From the NCBI GenBank assembly GCA_964574325.1, contig CAZNMY010000007.1, forward strand, positions 37,722-101,721: DNA of 64,000 bases, in the 5' to 3' direction. Source of the stretch: CAMDPA01 sp964574325 (GTDB taxonomy: Bacteria; Pseudomonadota; Alphaproteobacteria; Rhizobiales; Hyphomicrobiaceae). The first letter of the stretch is position 1; every line of letters starts with the position of its first letter. Below, piece by piece: positions 15,756 to 23,135 of the stretch. The position numbers were made by a program, and so were the translations under genes. A model generated the notes under the pieces. The model saw only the letters and a list, made by a program, of their open reading frames with translations, had not been told where the DNA came from and did not search any database.

Positions 15756-16901
15756 ATGGAAGATTTGCACCTGCCGGAGATCGACGGCTGCGGCATTGCC
15801 GGGCGCAGTATAGCCGGGCGTCAGGTCTCTCATCCGATCGAAACAGAGCTGAGGCGAGGGCGGGGCGCCCGGTCGAACGCGTCCGGACGGTACGAGGCCG
15901 AACGAAGCGAAGCGTTCGACGACGGATGGGAGGGCCTCGGCGACAGCCGGCCGTTCGTCACGCGCGTGCGCCGCGAGATCGCGCGCAGCATCATCGCGCA
16001 CAACGACAGCCCGGACATCAGCTTCGACCAGTCGATCAACCCCTACCGCGGATGCGAGCACGGCTGCTCTTATTGCTACGCCCGGCCGAGCCACGCGTAT
16101 CTCGGCCATTCACCGGGCCTCGATTTCGAGTCGGAACTCTATGCCAAGACGAACGCGGCCGAGGCGCTGACCAAGGAGTTGTCGAGCCGGCGTTACGTTC
16201 CAAAGACGATCGCGCTGGGGACCGTGACAGATCCCTATCAGCCGATCGAGCGGGAGCATCGCATCACGCGCGGCGTGCTCGAGGTGCTGGCCGCTGCGCG
16301 GCATCCCGTGGGCATCGTGACGAAGTCGGCGCTGGTGGTCAGGGACATCGACATTCTCGCGCGCATGGCGAAAGACGGCCTCGTCAAGGTCGCGCTGTCG
16401 GTCACGACGCTCGACCGGCACCTCGCGCGGAGCATGGAGCCGCGTGCCGCAACGCCTGCAAAGCGACTGGCGGCCGTCGAGGAGTTGTCGGCAGCCGGCA
16501 TCCCGACGCAGGTCATGGTCGCGCCGATCGTGCCGGCTCTCAACGATCACGAGATCGAGGGCATCCTGGAAGCGGCGCGAGACGCGGGGGCATGCGCTGC
16601 CGGCTACGTGACGTTGCGCCTGCCGCTCGAACTCAAGGATATTTTCCGGGAATGGCTGATGACCGACTTTCCGGATCGGGCCGATCGCGTGATGCATCTC
16701 GTACAGTCGATGCACGGTGGGCGGGATTACGCTGCGCAGTTCGGGTCGAGGCAAAAGGGCTCGGGGCCTTACGCCCAGCAGATCGCGCTGCGGTTCAGGC
16801 TCGCCTTGCAGAGGCTCGGGCTCAATCGGGAAAGGAGGCCCTTGCGCACCGATCTGTTCCGGCCGCCGGGGGCAGCCGGGCAACAATTGAGCCTGCTCTG
16901 A
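15756..16901 (+). CDS. PA0069-family radical SAM protein
   Basis: A 381-residue radical SAM protein of the PA0069/SplB-like family. The cluster motif is NPYRGCEHGCSYCYARPSHA, with Cys100, Cys104 and Cys107 in the CX3CX2C spacing that binds a 4Fe-4S cluster. Other family landmarks are TVTDPYQPIEREHRITRGVL, VGIVTKSALVVRDIDIL and VALSVTTLDRHLARSMEPRA. The family is widespread and its reaction is uncharacterised. The start at ATG 15756 gives an N-terminal tail of about 60 residues before the conserved core. It is divergent from the glycosyltransferase set; a link with them is possible but unproven. Confidence 0.92.
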   Translation: MEDLHLPEIDGCGIAGRSIAGRQVSHPIETELRRGRGARSNASGRYEAERSEAFDDGWEGLGDSRPFVTRVRREIARSIIAHNDSPDISFDQSINPYRGCEHGCSYCYARPSHAYLGHSPGLDFESELYAKTNAAEALTKELSSRRYVPKTIALGTVTDPYQPIEREHRITRGVLEVLAAARHPVGIVTKSALVVRDIDILARMAKDGLVKVALSVTTLDRHLARSMEPRAATPAKRLAAVEELSAAGIPTQVMVAPIVPALNDHEIEGILEAARDAGACAAGYVTLRLPLELKDIFREWLMTDFPDRADRVMHLVQSMHGGRDYAAQFGSRQKGSGPYAQQIALRFRLALQRLGLNRERRPLRTDLFRPPGAAGQQLSLL

Positions 16902-16956
16902 TCGGGCACTCTGATCAGCAGCTCGGCCAATGGCTCGGTCGGACGGTCGCTCTCGG

Positions 16957-16995
16957 CAGTCTCTCTGGGCAGTCTCTCTGGGCAGTCTCTCTGGG
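16957..16995. repeat. Three perfect tandem copies of a 13-bp unit
   Basis: CAGTCTCTCTGGG is repeated three times with no mismatch (16957-16969, 16970-16982, 16983-16995), in the spacer between the radical SAM gene and rnhB. It lies eight bases before a second, unrelated 12-bp array. Confidence 0.95.
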
Positions 16996-17002
16996 CAATT
17001 CG

Positions 17003-17074
17003 GCTTACCGTGTGGCTTACCGTGTGGCTTACCGTGTGGCTGGCCGTGAGGTTGGCCGTGAGGTTGGCCGCGTC
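17003..17074. repeat. Degenerating 12-bp tandem array, six units
   Basis: Three perfect GCTTACCGTGTG units (17003-17038) run into GCTGGCCGTGAG, GTTGGCCGTGAG and GTTGGCCGCGTC in the same 12-base register. The 12-base period keeps reading frame, but no start, stop or ribosome site suggests it is translated. It ends 79 bases before rnhB. Confidence 0.9.
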
Positions 17075-17153
17075 TGGCGGGACCGCACCGAGGCGTGGAA
17101 AAATCGTGGCGGGAACCTCGACAAGGGGGATGGGGCCTGTCTAGCGATGGGGG

Positions 17154-17810
17154 ATGAAAAGTGTCTCGGGCTCCCCATCACCTCGCCGCCGACCGGACGC
17201 TCCGACATTCGATGTCGAAGCGCGCGTGATCGCGCTCGGCGAGACCCCGGTCGCAGGTATCGACGAAGCGGGGCGCGGACCGTGGGCTGGTCCGGTGGTC
17301 GCCGCTGCGGTCGTGCTCGATCCACGCGCCCTGCCGGCGGGCATCGGCGACTCCAAGGCTCTGTCCGCCGAGCGGCGGGACGAACTCTTCGACGCAATCA
17401 TGTCCTCAGCGCTCGGTGTCGGTGTCGGTATCGCCAGCGTCGAGCAGATCGACCGGATGAACATCCTGCGCGCCACGTTCTGGGCGATGGAGCGAGCCGT
17501 CGACGACCTCCCGTTGAAACCACGGCTCGCGCTCGTCGACGGGAAGCTGCTACCGAAATTGACTTGCGCCGCGCGGGCGATCATCGGCGGCGACGCGACG
17601 TCCGTTTCGATCGGGGCTGCCTCGATCGTCGCGAAGGTGACCCGGGACCGGATCATGACCGAACTCGCCCGCAGCCATCCGGGCTACGGATTCGAACGTC
17701 ACAAGGGCTATGGCACACCCGAGCACCAAGCCGCCCTGGCCGCGCTCGGCGTGTGCGTCCATCATCGCCGCAGCTTTCGCCCGGTGAAGACCATCCTGGG
17801 CATCGAATAG
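17154..17810 (+). CDS. rnhB: Ribonuclease HII
   Basis: A 218-residue RNase HII, which nicks RNA in RNA-DNA hybrids and at single misincorporated ribonucleotides. The active-site start GIDEAGRGPWAGP carries Asp37-Glu38, followed by GDSKALS, LALVDGKLLP with the third acidic residue, SIGAASIVAKVTRDR with the fourth, and the C-terminal YGFERHKGYGTPEH. Length is near the family's norm, with about 28 extra N-terminal residues. ATG 17154 is used; a later start would still keep the catalytic core. It follows the radical SAM gene by 252 repeat-bearing bases. Confidence 0.95.
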   Translation: MKSVSGSPSPRRRPDAPTFDVEARVIALGETPVAGIDEAGRGPWAGPVVAAAVVLDPRALPAGIGDSKALSAERRDELFDAIMSSALGVGVGIASVEQIDRMNILRATFWAMERAVDDLPLKPRLALVDGKLLPKLTCAARAIIGGDATSVSIGAASIVAKVTRDRIMTELARSHPGYGFERHKGYGTPEHQAALAALGVCVHHRRSFRPVKTILGIE

Positions 17811-17833
17811 AAAACAAATGCCGCGGCGCTCGT

Positions 17834-18079
17834 TCAGGCGCGATCGTGGCGCACTTCGGCCTCGTCCGAGCGATTGCTATGCGCTTGCCGCAAGCGCTCT
17901 TCGGCAGAACGCAAATCGGTTGCAATGCCCGTTATGGTGCGGGACGCATCGTACCAGCGCCAGCAGTATGCGCCTTCGCGGTCGCCCTGTTTCATGATCG
18001 ATCCGACCGACATGAACGGATCGTTCTGCGTGAAGAAGTTCACTATGCCCGTATGGGGACAACGCTGCTTGGACAGCAT
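17834..18079 (-). CDS. Small conserved-looking hypothetical protein
   Basis: An 81-residue reading frame, probably starting at ATG 18079 (MLSKQRCPHTGIVNFF). It has a pattern I associate with small Hyphomicrobiales proteins of unknown function: an N-terminal CPHTGIVNFFTQNDPFMSVG block, a tryptophan-rich middle (CWRWYDASRTITGIA) and an amphipathic end DLRSAEERLRQA. No signal peptide or membrane segment. It converges on rnhB, leaving only 23 bases. Similarity is recalled, not searched, so this remains tentative. Confidence 0.5.
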   Translation of the reverse strand: MLSKQRCPHTGIVNFFTQNDPFMSVGSIMKQGDREGAYCWRWYDASRTITGIATDLRSAEERLRQAHSNRSDEAEVRHDRA

Positions 18080-18347
18080 GGGCTTGGCCTCCCAAATCGA
18101 ATGTCCAGCTCGACCTGCCAATGTCTGAATGAAATTTGTGGCACTACTACGGTAGATATGGAAACGCTTTTAGCACATCCAATGGTTTTGCGTCACAATC
18201 TCTCGTGTTGTTCGTTGAGAATTTCGTGATGCCCCCGGTTCTGGTGCGCTGCTCTATCGTGCAGATGTGGATGGCGCCGCCTGAAATCTCAACGTCGGCG
18301 CTGCGTTCCAGACGAATGAGACGCACAAAGAAATTGCAGCGAGAGCC

Positions 18348-20236
18348 ATGCCAGAACCAATTGTCCACAGCCTCCCCGCCCGCGCCGCAGTAGCGATCGT
18401 CGACCGTGTGGGACGCCGGATCGTACTGGCTATTCCCGTCGGCATCGGCAAGCCCAATCTGCTGGTGAATGCGCTCTATGGGATGGCGCTGGCTGATCGC
18501 TCGATCACGCTGCGCATCCTGACCGGGTTGAGCCTCGTCCGACCGGCCTTCAAAAGCGATGTCGAGCGGCGGTTCGTGGCGCCGTTGCTCGACCGACTGT
18601 TCGGGAGCTGGCCCGATCTCGCCTATGTCGAAGCGATCAGGAAGGGCACACTTCCATCGAACGTCGAGGTCCACGAATTCTTCCTGCAGGCGGGGCAGTG
18701 GCTGTCCAACTCCCGAATGCAGCAGAGCTATGCCAGCTTGAGCTATGCCCATGTCACCGCTCATCTGGAACGCGAGGGCGTCAACGTGCTCGCGCAGCTC
18801 GTGGCGAAGCGCCCGGACGGCAGGCAGGACCGTCTCAGCCTGTCGTCGAACCCCGATATCGCGCTGGATCTCAAGCCCTACGTCGAGCGGCGGCGGCGGT
18901 CGGGTGAACCGATCGTGACCATCGGCGAGATCAACGACAATCTTCCCTACATGACCGGCGATGCCGATATCGCTGCTTCGGAAATGGATTTCCTGCTCGA
19001 GCCGGCGCGACCCCATTTCGAGTTGCTCGCGCCGCCGAAGGAACCGGTTTCGCTGGCGGACTACGCCATGGCGCTGCATGCGGCCACCATGAGGACGGCG
19101 GCACGCTGCAGATCGGCATCGGCTCGTTCGCGGATGCACTGTGTCACGCGCTGGTGCTGCGCCACACGCGGAATGCGGAGTTCCGTGCGCTCGTGGACCG
19201 GCTCGGCGAGAAGCCGCCGGAGGGGGCCGAGCTGTCGCCGTTCACGCAGGGGCTCTATGGCTGCAGCGAGATGCTGGTGGACGGCTTTCTCGCCCTCAAG
19301 CGCGCCGGCGTGCTGAAGCGGTATGTCGAGACGAGCCATGGCAATACGAGTCAGGGCCGCGCGCTGGTTCATGCCGGGTTCTTTCTCGGCAGCCGACAGT
19401 TCTACGACGAATTGCGCGCGATGCCGGAGAATGAGCTGGCGGAAATCGCGATGACCGCGATCTCGTTCACGAACACGCTCACGGGCGATACCGCGACCAA
19501 GATCACGCAGCGCCGCGATGCGAGGTTCGTGAACACCGCTCTGGTTCTCACGCTGCTCGGGGCAGCGTCGTCGGATGGTCTCGACGACGGTCGTGTCATC
19601 AGCGGCATCGGCGGGCAATGCGACTTCGTCGTGCAGGCGCACGCGCTTCCCGGTGCCCGCTCGATCATCGCGGCGCGAGCTACGCGCGGGGCCGGCGGCG
19701 GGAAAGTCACCTCGAACATCGTCTGGCGCTATGCGAACGTGAGCATCCCGCGCCAACTACGGGACATCTACGTCACGGAGTACGGCGTAGCCGACGTGCG
19801 CGGTCGGTCGGATCGCGAGGTCGTCGAAGCGATGCTCGGCATCGCAGACAGCCGGTTCCAGGCGGAATTGCAGCGCGAGGCAACGGGTGCGGGCAAGGTC
19901 GGGGCGTCGTTCCGGATTGCGGCATCGGCGGCCAACAACACGCCCGAGGCGATCACGGCAGCACTCGGTCCGGCACGCCGCGACGGGCTGCTGCCGGTGT
20001 TTCCGCTCGGCACCGAAATGACCGAGACCGAGCAGGCGCTGATCCCGGCCCTGGGAGCGTTGAAGAGCGCGACGCCGTTTGGGATCGCGCAGCTTCTGTG
20101 GCGGGGTGCGCGCGAGGAGGGAAGGGAGGACGCGACGGTCGCCGCGCTGAAGCGGATGTCGCTCGATGCGCCGCAAACCTTGAAGGAGCGAGCCATCGCG
20201 GCGCTGATCAGAGGCGCAATGAGGGCCAACCGCTGA
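18348..20236 (+). pseudogene. Acetyl-CoA hydrolase/transferase family gene, frameshifted
   Basis: Two overlapping frames together make one CoA-transferase-fold protein of about 630 residues. The first runs from ATG 18348 (MPEPIVHSLPARAAVAIVDR) through IGEINDNLPYMTGDADI and ADYAMALHAATM; at 19089-19091 it leaves the conserved path. The continuation EDGGTLQIGIGSFADALCHA is in another frame from 19091 and runs to the stop at 20236, with the later blocks YGCSEMLVDGF, GGQCDFVVQAHALPGARSII and YVTEYGVADVRGRSDREVV. Homologs read M/L-I-E-D at the junction, so loss of about four bases (GATC) would explain it. Each half is otherwise intact, so this is either a very recent inactivation or a sequencing error. 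Confidence 0.85.
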
Positions 20237-20276
20237 CGAAGCCGCGGCAAGACAGCGGGAGCCGCGCCTCCTTGCG

Positions 20277-20618
20277 CTACGGCACGTCGATGCGCACGGC
20301 GATAGCCGCGCTCGCGATGACTGCGGGGTCGTTGTTCTCGGGATCGGGAACGTCGAGGCCACCCTTCACGGCCTTGACCGTGACGCGGCCGATCGGAAGC
20401 GATGCCCGGACCTTCTCGACGTCGACCTTGTCGGGCTGCTGCACGCCGATGGTGACATCGACCTCCAGCCTGGTCTTGTCGATCTTCAAGGAACGCACGA
20501 ACGACAGCGAGCTGTGATGCAGCGCATCCTGCACCGCACGCAGCGCCGCCGTCGTATAGTTGGAGCCGTGCAGGTCATTGCCGGTGCCGAGCTCGAGTAT
20601 CACGCGGGTCTTGGGCAT
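20277..20618 (-). CDS. Lin0512 family protein, copy B
   Basis: A 113-residue protein of the Lin0512 family (small conserved proteins of unknown function). The family's opening strand VILELGTGNDLHGSNYTTAA is followed by LRAVQDALHHSSLSF, a middle DVTIGVQQPDKVDVEKV, and KGGLDVPDPENNDPAVIAS. ATG 20618 (MPKTRVILELG) is chosen; the 20 residues before it are not conserved. It lies 25 bases downstream of a paralog of exactly the same length, so the two probably form one transcript and perhaps a heteromer. Confidence 0.8.
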   Translation of the reverse strand: MPKTRVILELGTGNDLHGSNYTTAALRAVQDALHHSSLSFVRSLKIDKTRLEVDVTIGVQQPDKVDVEKVRASLPIGRVTVKAVKGGLDVPDPENNDPAVIASAAIAVRIDVP

Positions 20619-20626
20619 TGTTGGCT

Positions 20627-20654
20627 CTCTCACTCGATGTCTCTCACTCGATGT
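20627..20654. repeat. 14-bp perfect tandem duplication across a stop codon
   Basis: CTCTCACTCGATGT occurs twice back to back (20627-20640, 20641-20654). It spans the last codons and stop of the upstream Lin0512 gene read on the minus strand, much like the duplication at 10518-10543. Confidence 0.9.
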
Positions 20655-20985
20655 CCAGGCTGACGACGGCGCAGGCATTGGCGATCAGCGTACTGCCATT
20701 GCCCTCGTCGTTGAGGATCTCGAGACCGCCTTCGACGACGGTAACGGTGCCCTTGCCGTAGGGCATGACTTTGAGCACCTCGGCCTTGTCCACCGTCTCG
20801 GGGCGCGGCACACCGATATGCACATCGACGATCATCTCCTCCAGCGGCTTGCCGAGGGCCGGGGCGATCGACAGCGAATTGTGCCACAGGGCATCACGCA
20901 GCGCGCGACAGGCGGCCTTGGTCGAGTCCGAGCCTCGAATGTCGGTGCCCATGCCGATCTCGAGCACCATGCGTTTCTTTGCCAT
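20644..20985 (-). CDS. Lin0512 family protein, copy A
   Basis: A 113-residue paralog of the gene just downstream. It starts MAKKRMVLEIGMGTDIRGSD and keeps the pattern KAACRALRDALWHNSLSI, VDVHIGVPRPETVDKAEVL, GGLEILNDEGNGSTLIAN. ATG 20985 is chosen by alignment with copy B. Both copies share G-x-GxDxxGS near the N-terminus and N-D/N near the C-terminus. Function is unknown for the family; the tandem arrangement suggests a two-subunit complex. The upstream 340 bases hold no gene, so a promoter is likely there. Confidence 0.8.
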   Translation of the reverse strand: MAKKRMVLEIGMGTDIRGSDSTKAACRALRDALWHNSLSIAPALGKPLEEMIVDVHIGVPRPETVDKAEVLKVMPYGKGTVTVVEGGLEILNDEGNGSTLIANACAVVSLDIE

Positions 20986-21325
20986 CGCCTCACCGGTGTT
21001 GCGTGCTGTTTCGACTTGATGCGCCAGGAGCGCAGCCCGCGCTGACCGTAGACCAGGGCCAGAATTCGGTCCACCGCCTGCCTGCGGACCAGAAAGCCGC
21101 CAGTCAAGAAAGAATGCAGGCCAGAGTCTGCTGGCCAGCGTCTGCTTGTCACTCAGCTTGGTGCATGAGATCATCCGCCCACGTCAGGCAGGTCAGGGCC
21201 ACCAGCTGCCACTTAATGGACCCAACCATTAGCCGAAATCGCGTCTCCTACTGGGAGGTTTGCAGACCTAGAGATGGCGCTGATTGAGGGTGTTCACCGG
21301 GATCATTCGCGCGAACAATTCGCAA
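20986..21325. other. 340-bp intergenic region, nothing recognised
   Basis: Between the thioesterase stop and the Lin0512 pair. No coding pattern, tRNA or clear terminator was seen. Composition is somewhat lower in GC than in the flanking genes around 21200-21260. It could carry the promoter of the Lin0512 pair. Confidence 0.5.
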
Positions 21326-21835
21326 CTATGGCGATACTTGCATCGAGTCAGCGCTTGCAGCCGTTCTGATCGACTTGAAGCGGTCCGCCAGCTCGGCTCG
21401 TAAGCTCTTGCGCATTGCCGCTTCGCGGTAACGCCTCTGCTCGTCTCCTGGTGCAGGTGTCAACGGCTTCACGGGCACCGGTCGCAGGTCGTCGTCAACA
21501 GCGACCATCGTGAAGAAGCAACTATTCACATGCCGCGTTCTCTTCGATCGAATGTCCTCGGCGACGACCTTGATCCCGATCTCCATCGATGACGTTCCCG
21601 TGTGGTTCACCGAAGCAAGGAACGTCACCAGTTCGCCCACCAGAATAGGTTCGCGGAACGTCACTTGGTCGACGCTGACCGTGACAACGTAGCGGGCGGC
21701 GTAGCGGCTCGCGCACGCGTAGGCGACTTGATCGAGAAGCTTGAGGACTGTTCCCCCATGGACGTTTCCAGTGAAATTCGCCATGTCCGGGGTCATGAGC
21801 ACGGTCATCGCCAATTGGTGTGCCGGAAGGTCCAT
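21326..21835 (-). CDS. Hotdog-fold acyl-CoA thioesterase
   Basis: A 169-residue hotdog thioesterase of the YciA/BFIT type, hydrolysing acyl-CoA to free acid and CoA. The hotdog helix is preceded by MANFTGNVHGGTVLKLLDQV, which includes the catalytic acidic residue (Asp in LLDQVAY) and the NVHGG loop. It is followed by VTVSVDQVTFREPILVGELV and a C-terminal charged tail. ATG 21835 is supported by GAGGAG seven bases upstream; that ribosome site overlaps the end of the thiolase gene, so translation is coupled. Last gene of the four-gene beta-oxidation unit and likely a CoA-recycling valve for it. Confidence 0.88.
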   Translation of the reverse strand: MDLPAHQLAMTVLMTPDMANFTGNVHGGTVLKLLDQVAYACASRYAARYVVTVSVDQVTFREPILVGELVTFLASVNHTGTSSMEIGIKVVAEDIRSKRTRHVNSCFFTMVAVDDDLRPVPVKPLTPAPGDEQRRYREAAMRKSLRAELADRFKSIRTAASADSMQVSP

Positions 21836-21846
21836 TTCGCAGCTCC

Positions 21847-23052
21847 TCAAACGCGCTCAACAATGACTGAAATACCCTGGCCGACGCCGATGCACATCGT
21901 ACAAAGCGCGTACCGCCCTTTGATGCGATGAAGCTGGTTGACAGCGGTCGTTGCCAGTCGTGCTCCCGAAGCTCCGAGAGGGTGGCCAAGCGCGATGGCT
22001 CCGCCGTTCGGATTCACGCGAGGGTCGTCATCGGCCAAGCCGAGGTCGCGCAGCACAGCGAGCCCTTGCGCAGCGAAGGCTTCGTTCAGTTCGATCACGT
22101 CCATGTCGGCCAAGTTTAGACCGGCGATCGCCAACACCTTGCGCGTAGCCGGCGCTGGACCGATGCCCATGATCCGAGGTGGCACGCCGGAGGTCGCCAT
22201 CGCGACCACGCGCGCCTTCGGAATTAGTCCATTTCGGGCCGCAGCGGTCTCGGTCGCCAGCAGCAGTGCGCACGCGCCATCGTTGACGCCCGATGCATTG
22301 CCCGCAGTGACCGAGCCATCAGCGCGAACGACACCTTTGAGCTTTCCCAGTGCTTCAAGGCTCGTTTCGCGTGGGTGCTCGTCTCTGTCGACAACTAACG
22401 CGTCACCTTTCCTCTGAGGCACATGAAGCGCCACGATCTCAGTTGCTAGTATTCCGCTATGCTGCGCGGCCAGCGCCTTCTGTTGAGACGCCAAGGCCAT
22501 CCGGTCCTGTGCCGAACGCTCGATCTTGAACTCCTGCGCGACGTTCTCTGCAGTCTCCGGCATCGAGTCGACGCCGTATTGCTGCTTCATGAGCTTGTTG
22601 ATGAAGCGCCAGCCAATCGTGGTGTCGTAGACCGCGTTCTCGCGAGCAAAGGCCGTTTCCGCTTTCGGCATGACGAATGGAGCACGGCTCATGCTCTCCA
22701 CCCCTCCCGCAATCATCAGTTCCGCCTCTCCCGATTTGATCGCGCGTGCCGCCGTACCGATTGCGTCGAGGCCAGAGCCACATAGGCGGTTCACGGTAGA
22801 GCCCGAAACGTTGAGCGGAAGGCCGGCGAGCAAGGCGCTCATTCTGGCCACGTTCCGGTTGTCTTCGCCGGCCTGATTTGCACAGCCGAAAATCACGTCG
22901 TCCAAGGCATTCCAGTCGACCTTCGGATTGCGCTCCCGAAGGGCCTTCAATGGGACGGCACCAAGATCGTCGGCGCGGACCGATGCCAAGCTCCCCCCGT
23001 AACGGCCAAACGGTGTCCGGATGGCATCACAGATATAAGCATGGCGGGTCAT
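21847..23052 (-). CDS. Thiolase, 3-oxoadipyl-CoA thiolase type
   Basis: A 401-residue thiolase II-family enzyme, cleaving a 3-oxoacyl-CoA to acetyl-CoA plus a shortened acyl-CoA. The catalytic triad is visible: Cys91 in NRLCGSGLDAIG, His357 in GGAIALGHPLGASG and Cys387 in CTMCIGVGQG. The long insert YDTTIGWRFINKLMKQQYGV with DSMPETAENVA is typical of the PcaF/PaaJ group that releases succinyl-CoA and acetyl-CoA from 3-oxoadipyl-CoA. Its neighbour is the bifunctional hydratase/dehydrogenase that would make its substrate. The exact chain cannot be fixed by sequence, so no symbol is given. Confidence 0.93.
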   Translation of the reverse strand: MTRHAYICDAIRTPFGRYGGSLASVRADDLGAVPLKALRERNPKVDWNALDDVIFGCANQAGEDNRNVARMSALLAGLPLNVSGSTVNRLCGSGLDAIGTAARAIKSGEAELMIAGGVESMSRAPFVMPKAETAFARENAVYDTTIGWRFINKLMKQQYGVDSMPETAENVAQEFKIERSAQDRMALASQQKALAAQHSGILATEIVALHVPQRKGDALVVDRDEHPRETSLEALGKLKGVVRADGSVTAGNASGVNDGACALLLATETAAARNGLIPKARVVAMATSGVPPRIMGIGPAPATRKVLAIAGLNLADMDVIELNEAFAAQGLAVLRDLGLADDDPRVNPNGGAIALGHPLGASGARLATTAVNQLHRIKGRYALCTMCIGVGQGISVIVERV

Positions 23053-23135
23053 GTGAACCTCAACATCAAAGGAATATGCGGGCGATCAGTGGAGGAAGTC
23101 CGGCTGCGTCTGAACCGCCGGCGCAACCTGAGCGA

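Noticed and set aside
16957..17074. Possible CRISPR-like array
   Set aside because: Units are 12-13 bases, directly contiguous with no spacers, and no cas genes are near; simple tandem repeats.
15617..18229. 870-codon open frame on the plus strand
   Set aside because: It overlaps the radical SAM gene and rnhB in another frame; its product is Arg-rich with no family pattern. It stays open because of high GC, including through the 12-bp repeat.
20986..21325. Possible insertion-sequence remnant
   Set aside because: Slight composition change only; no terminal inverted repeats or transposase-like residues were found by eye.
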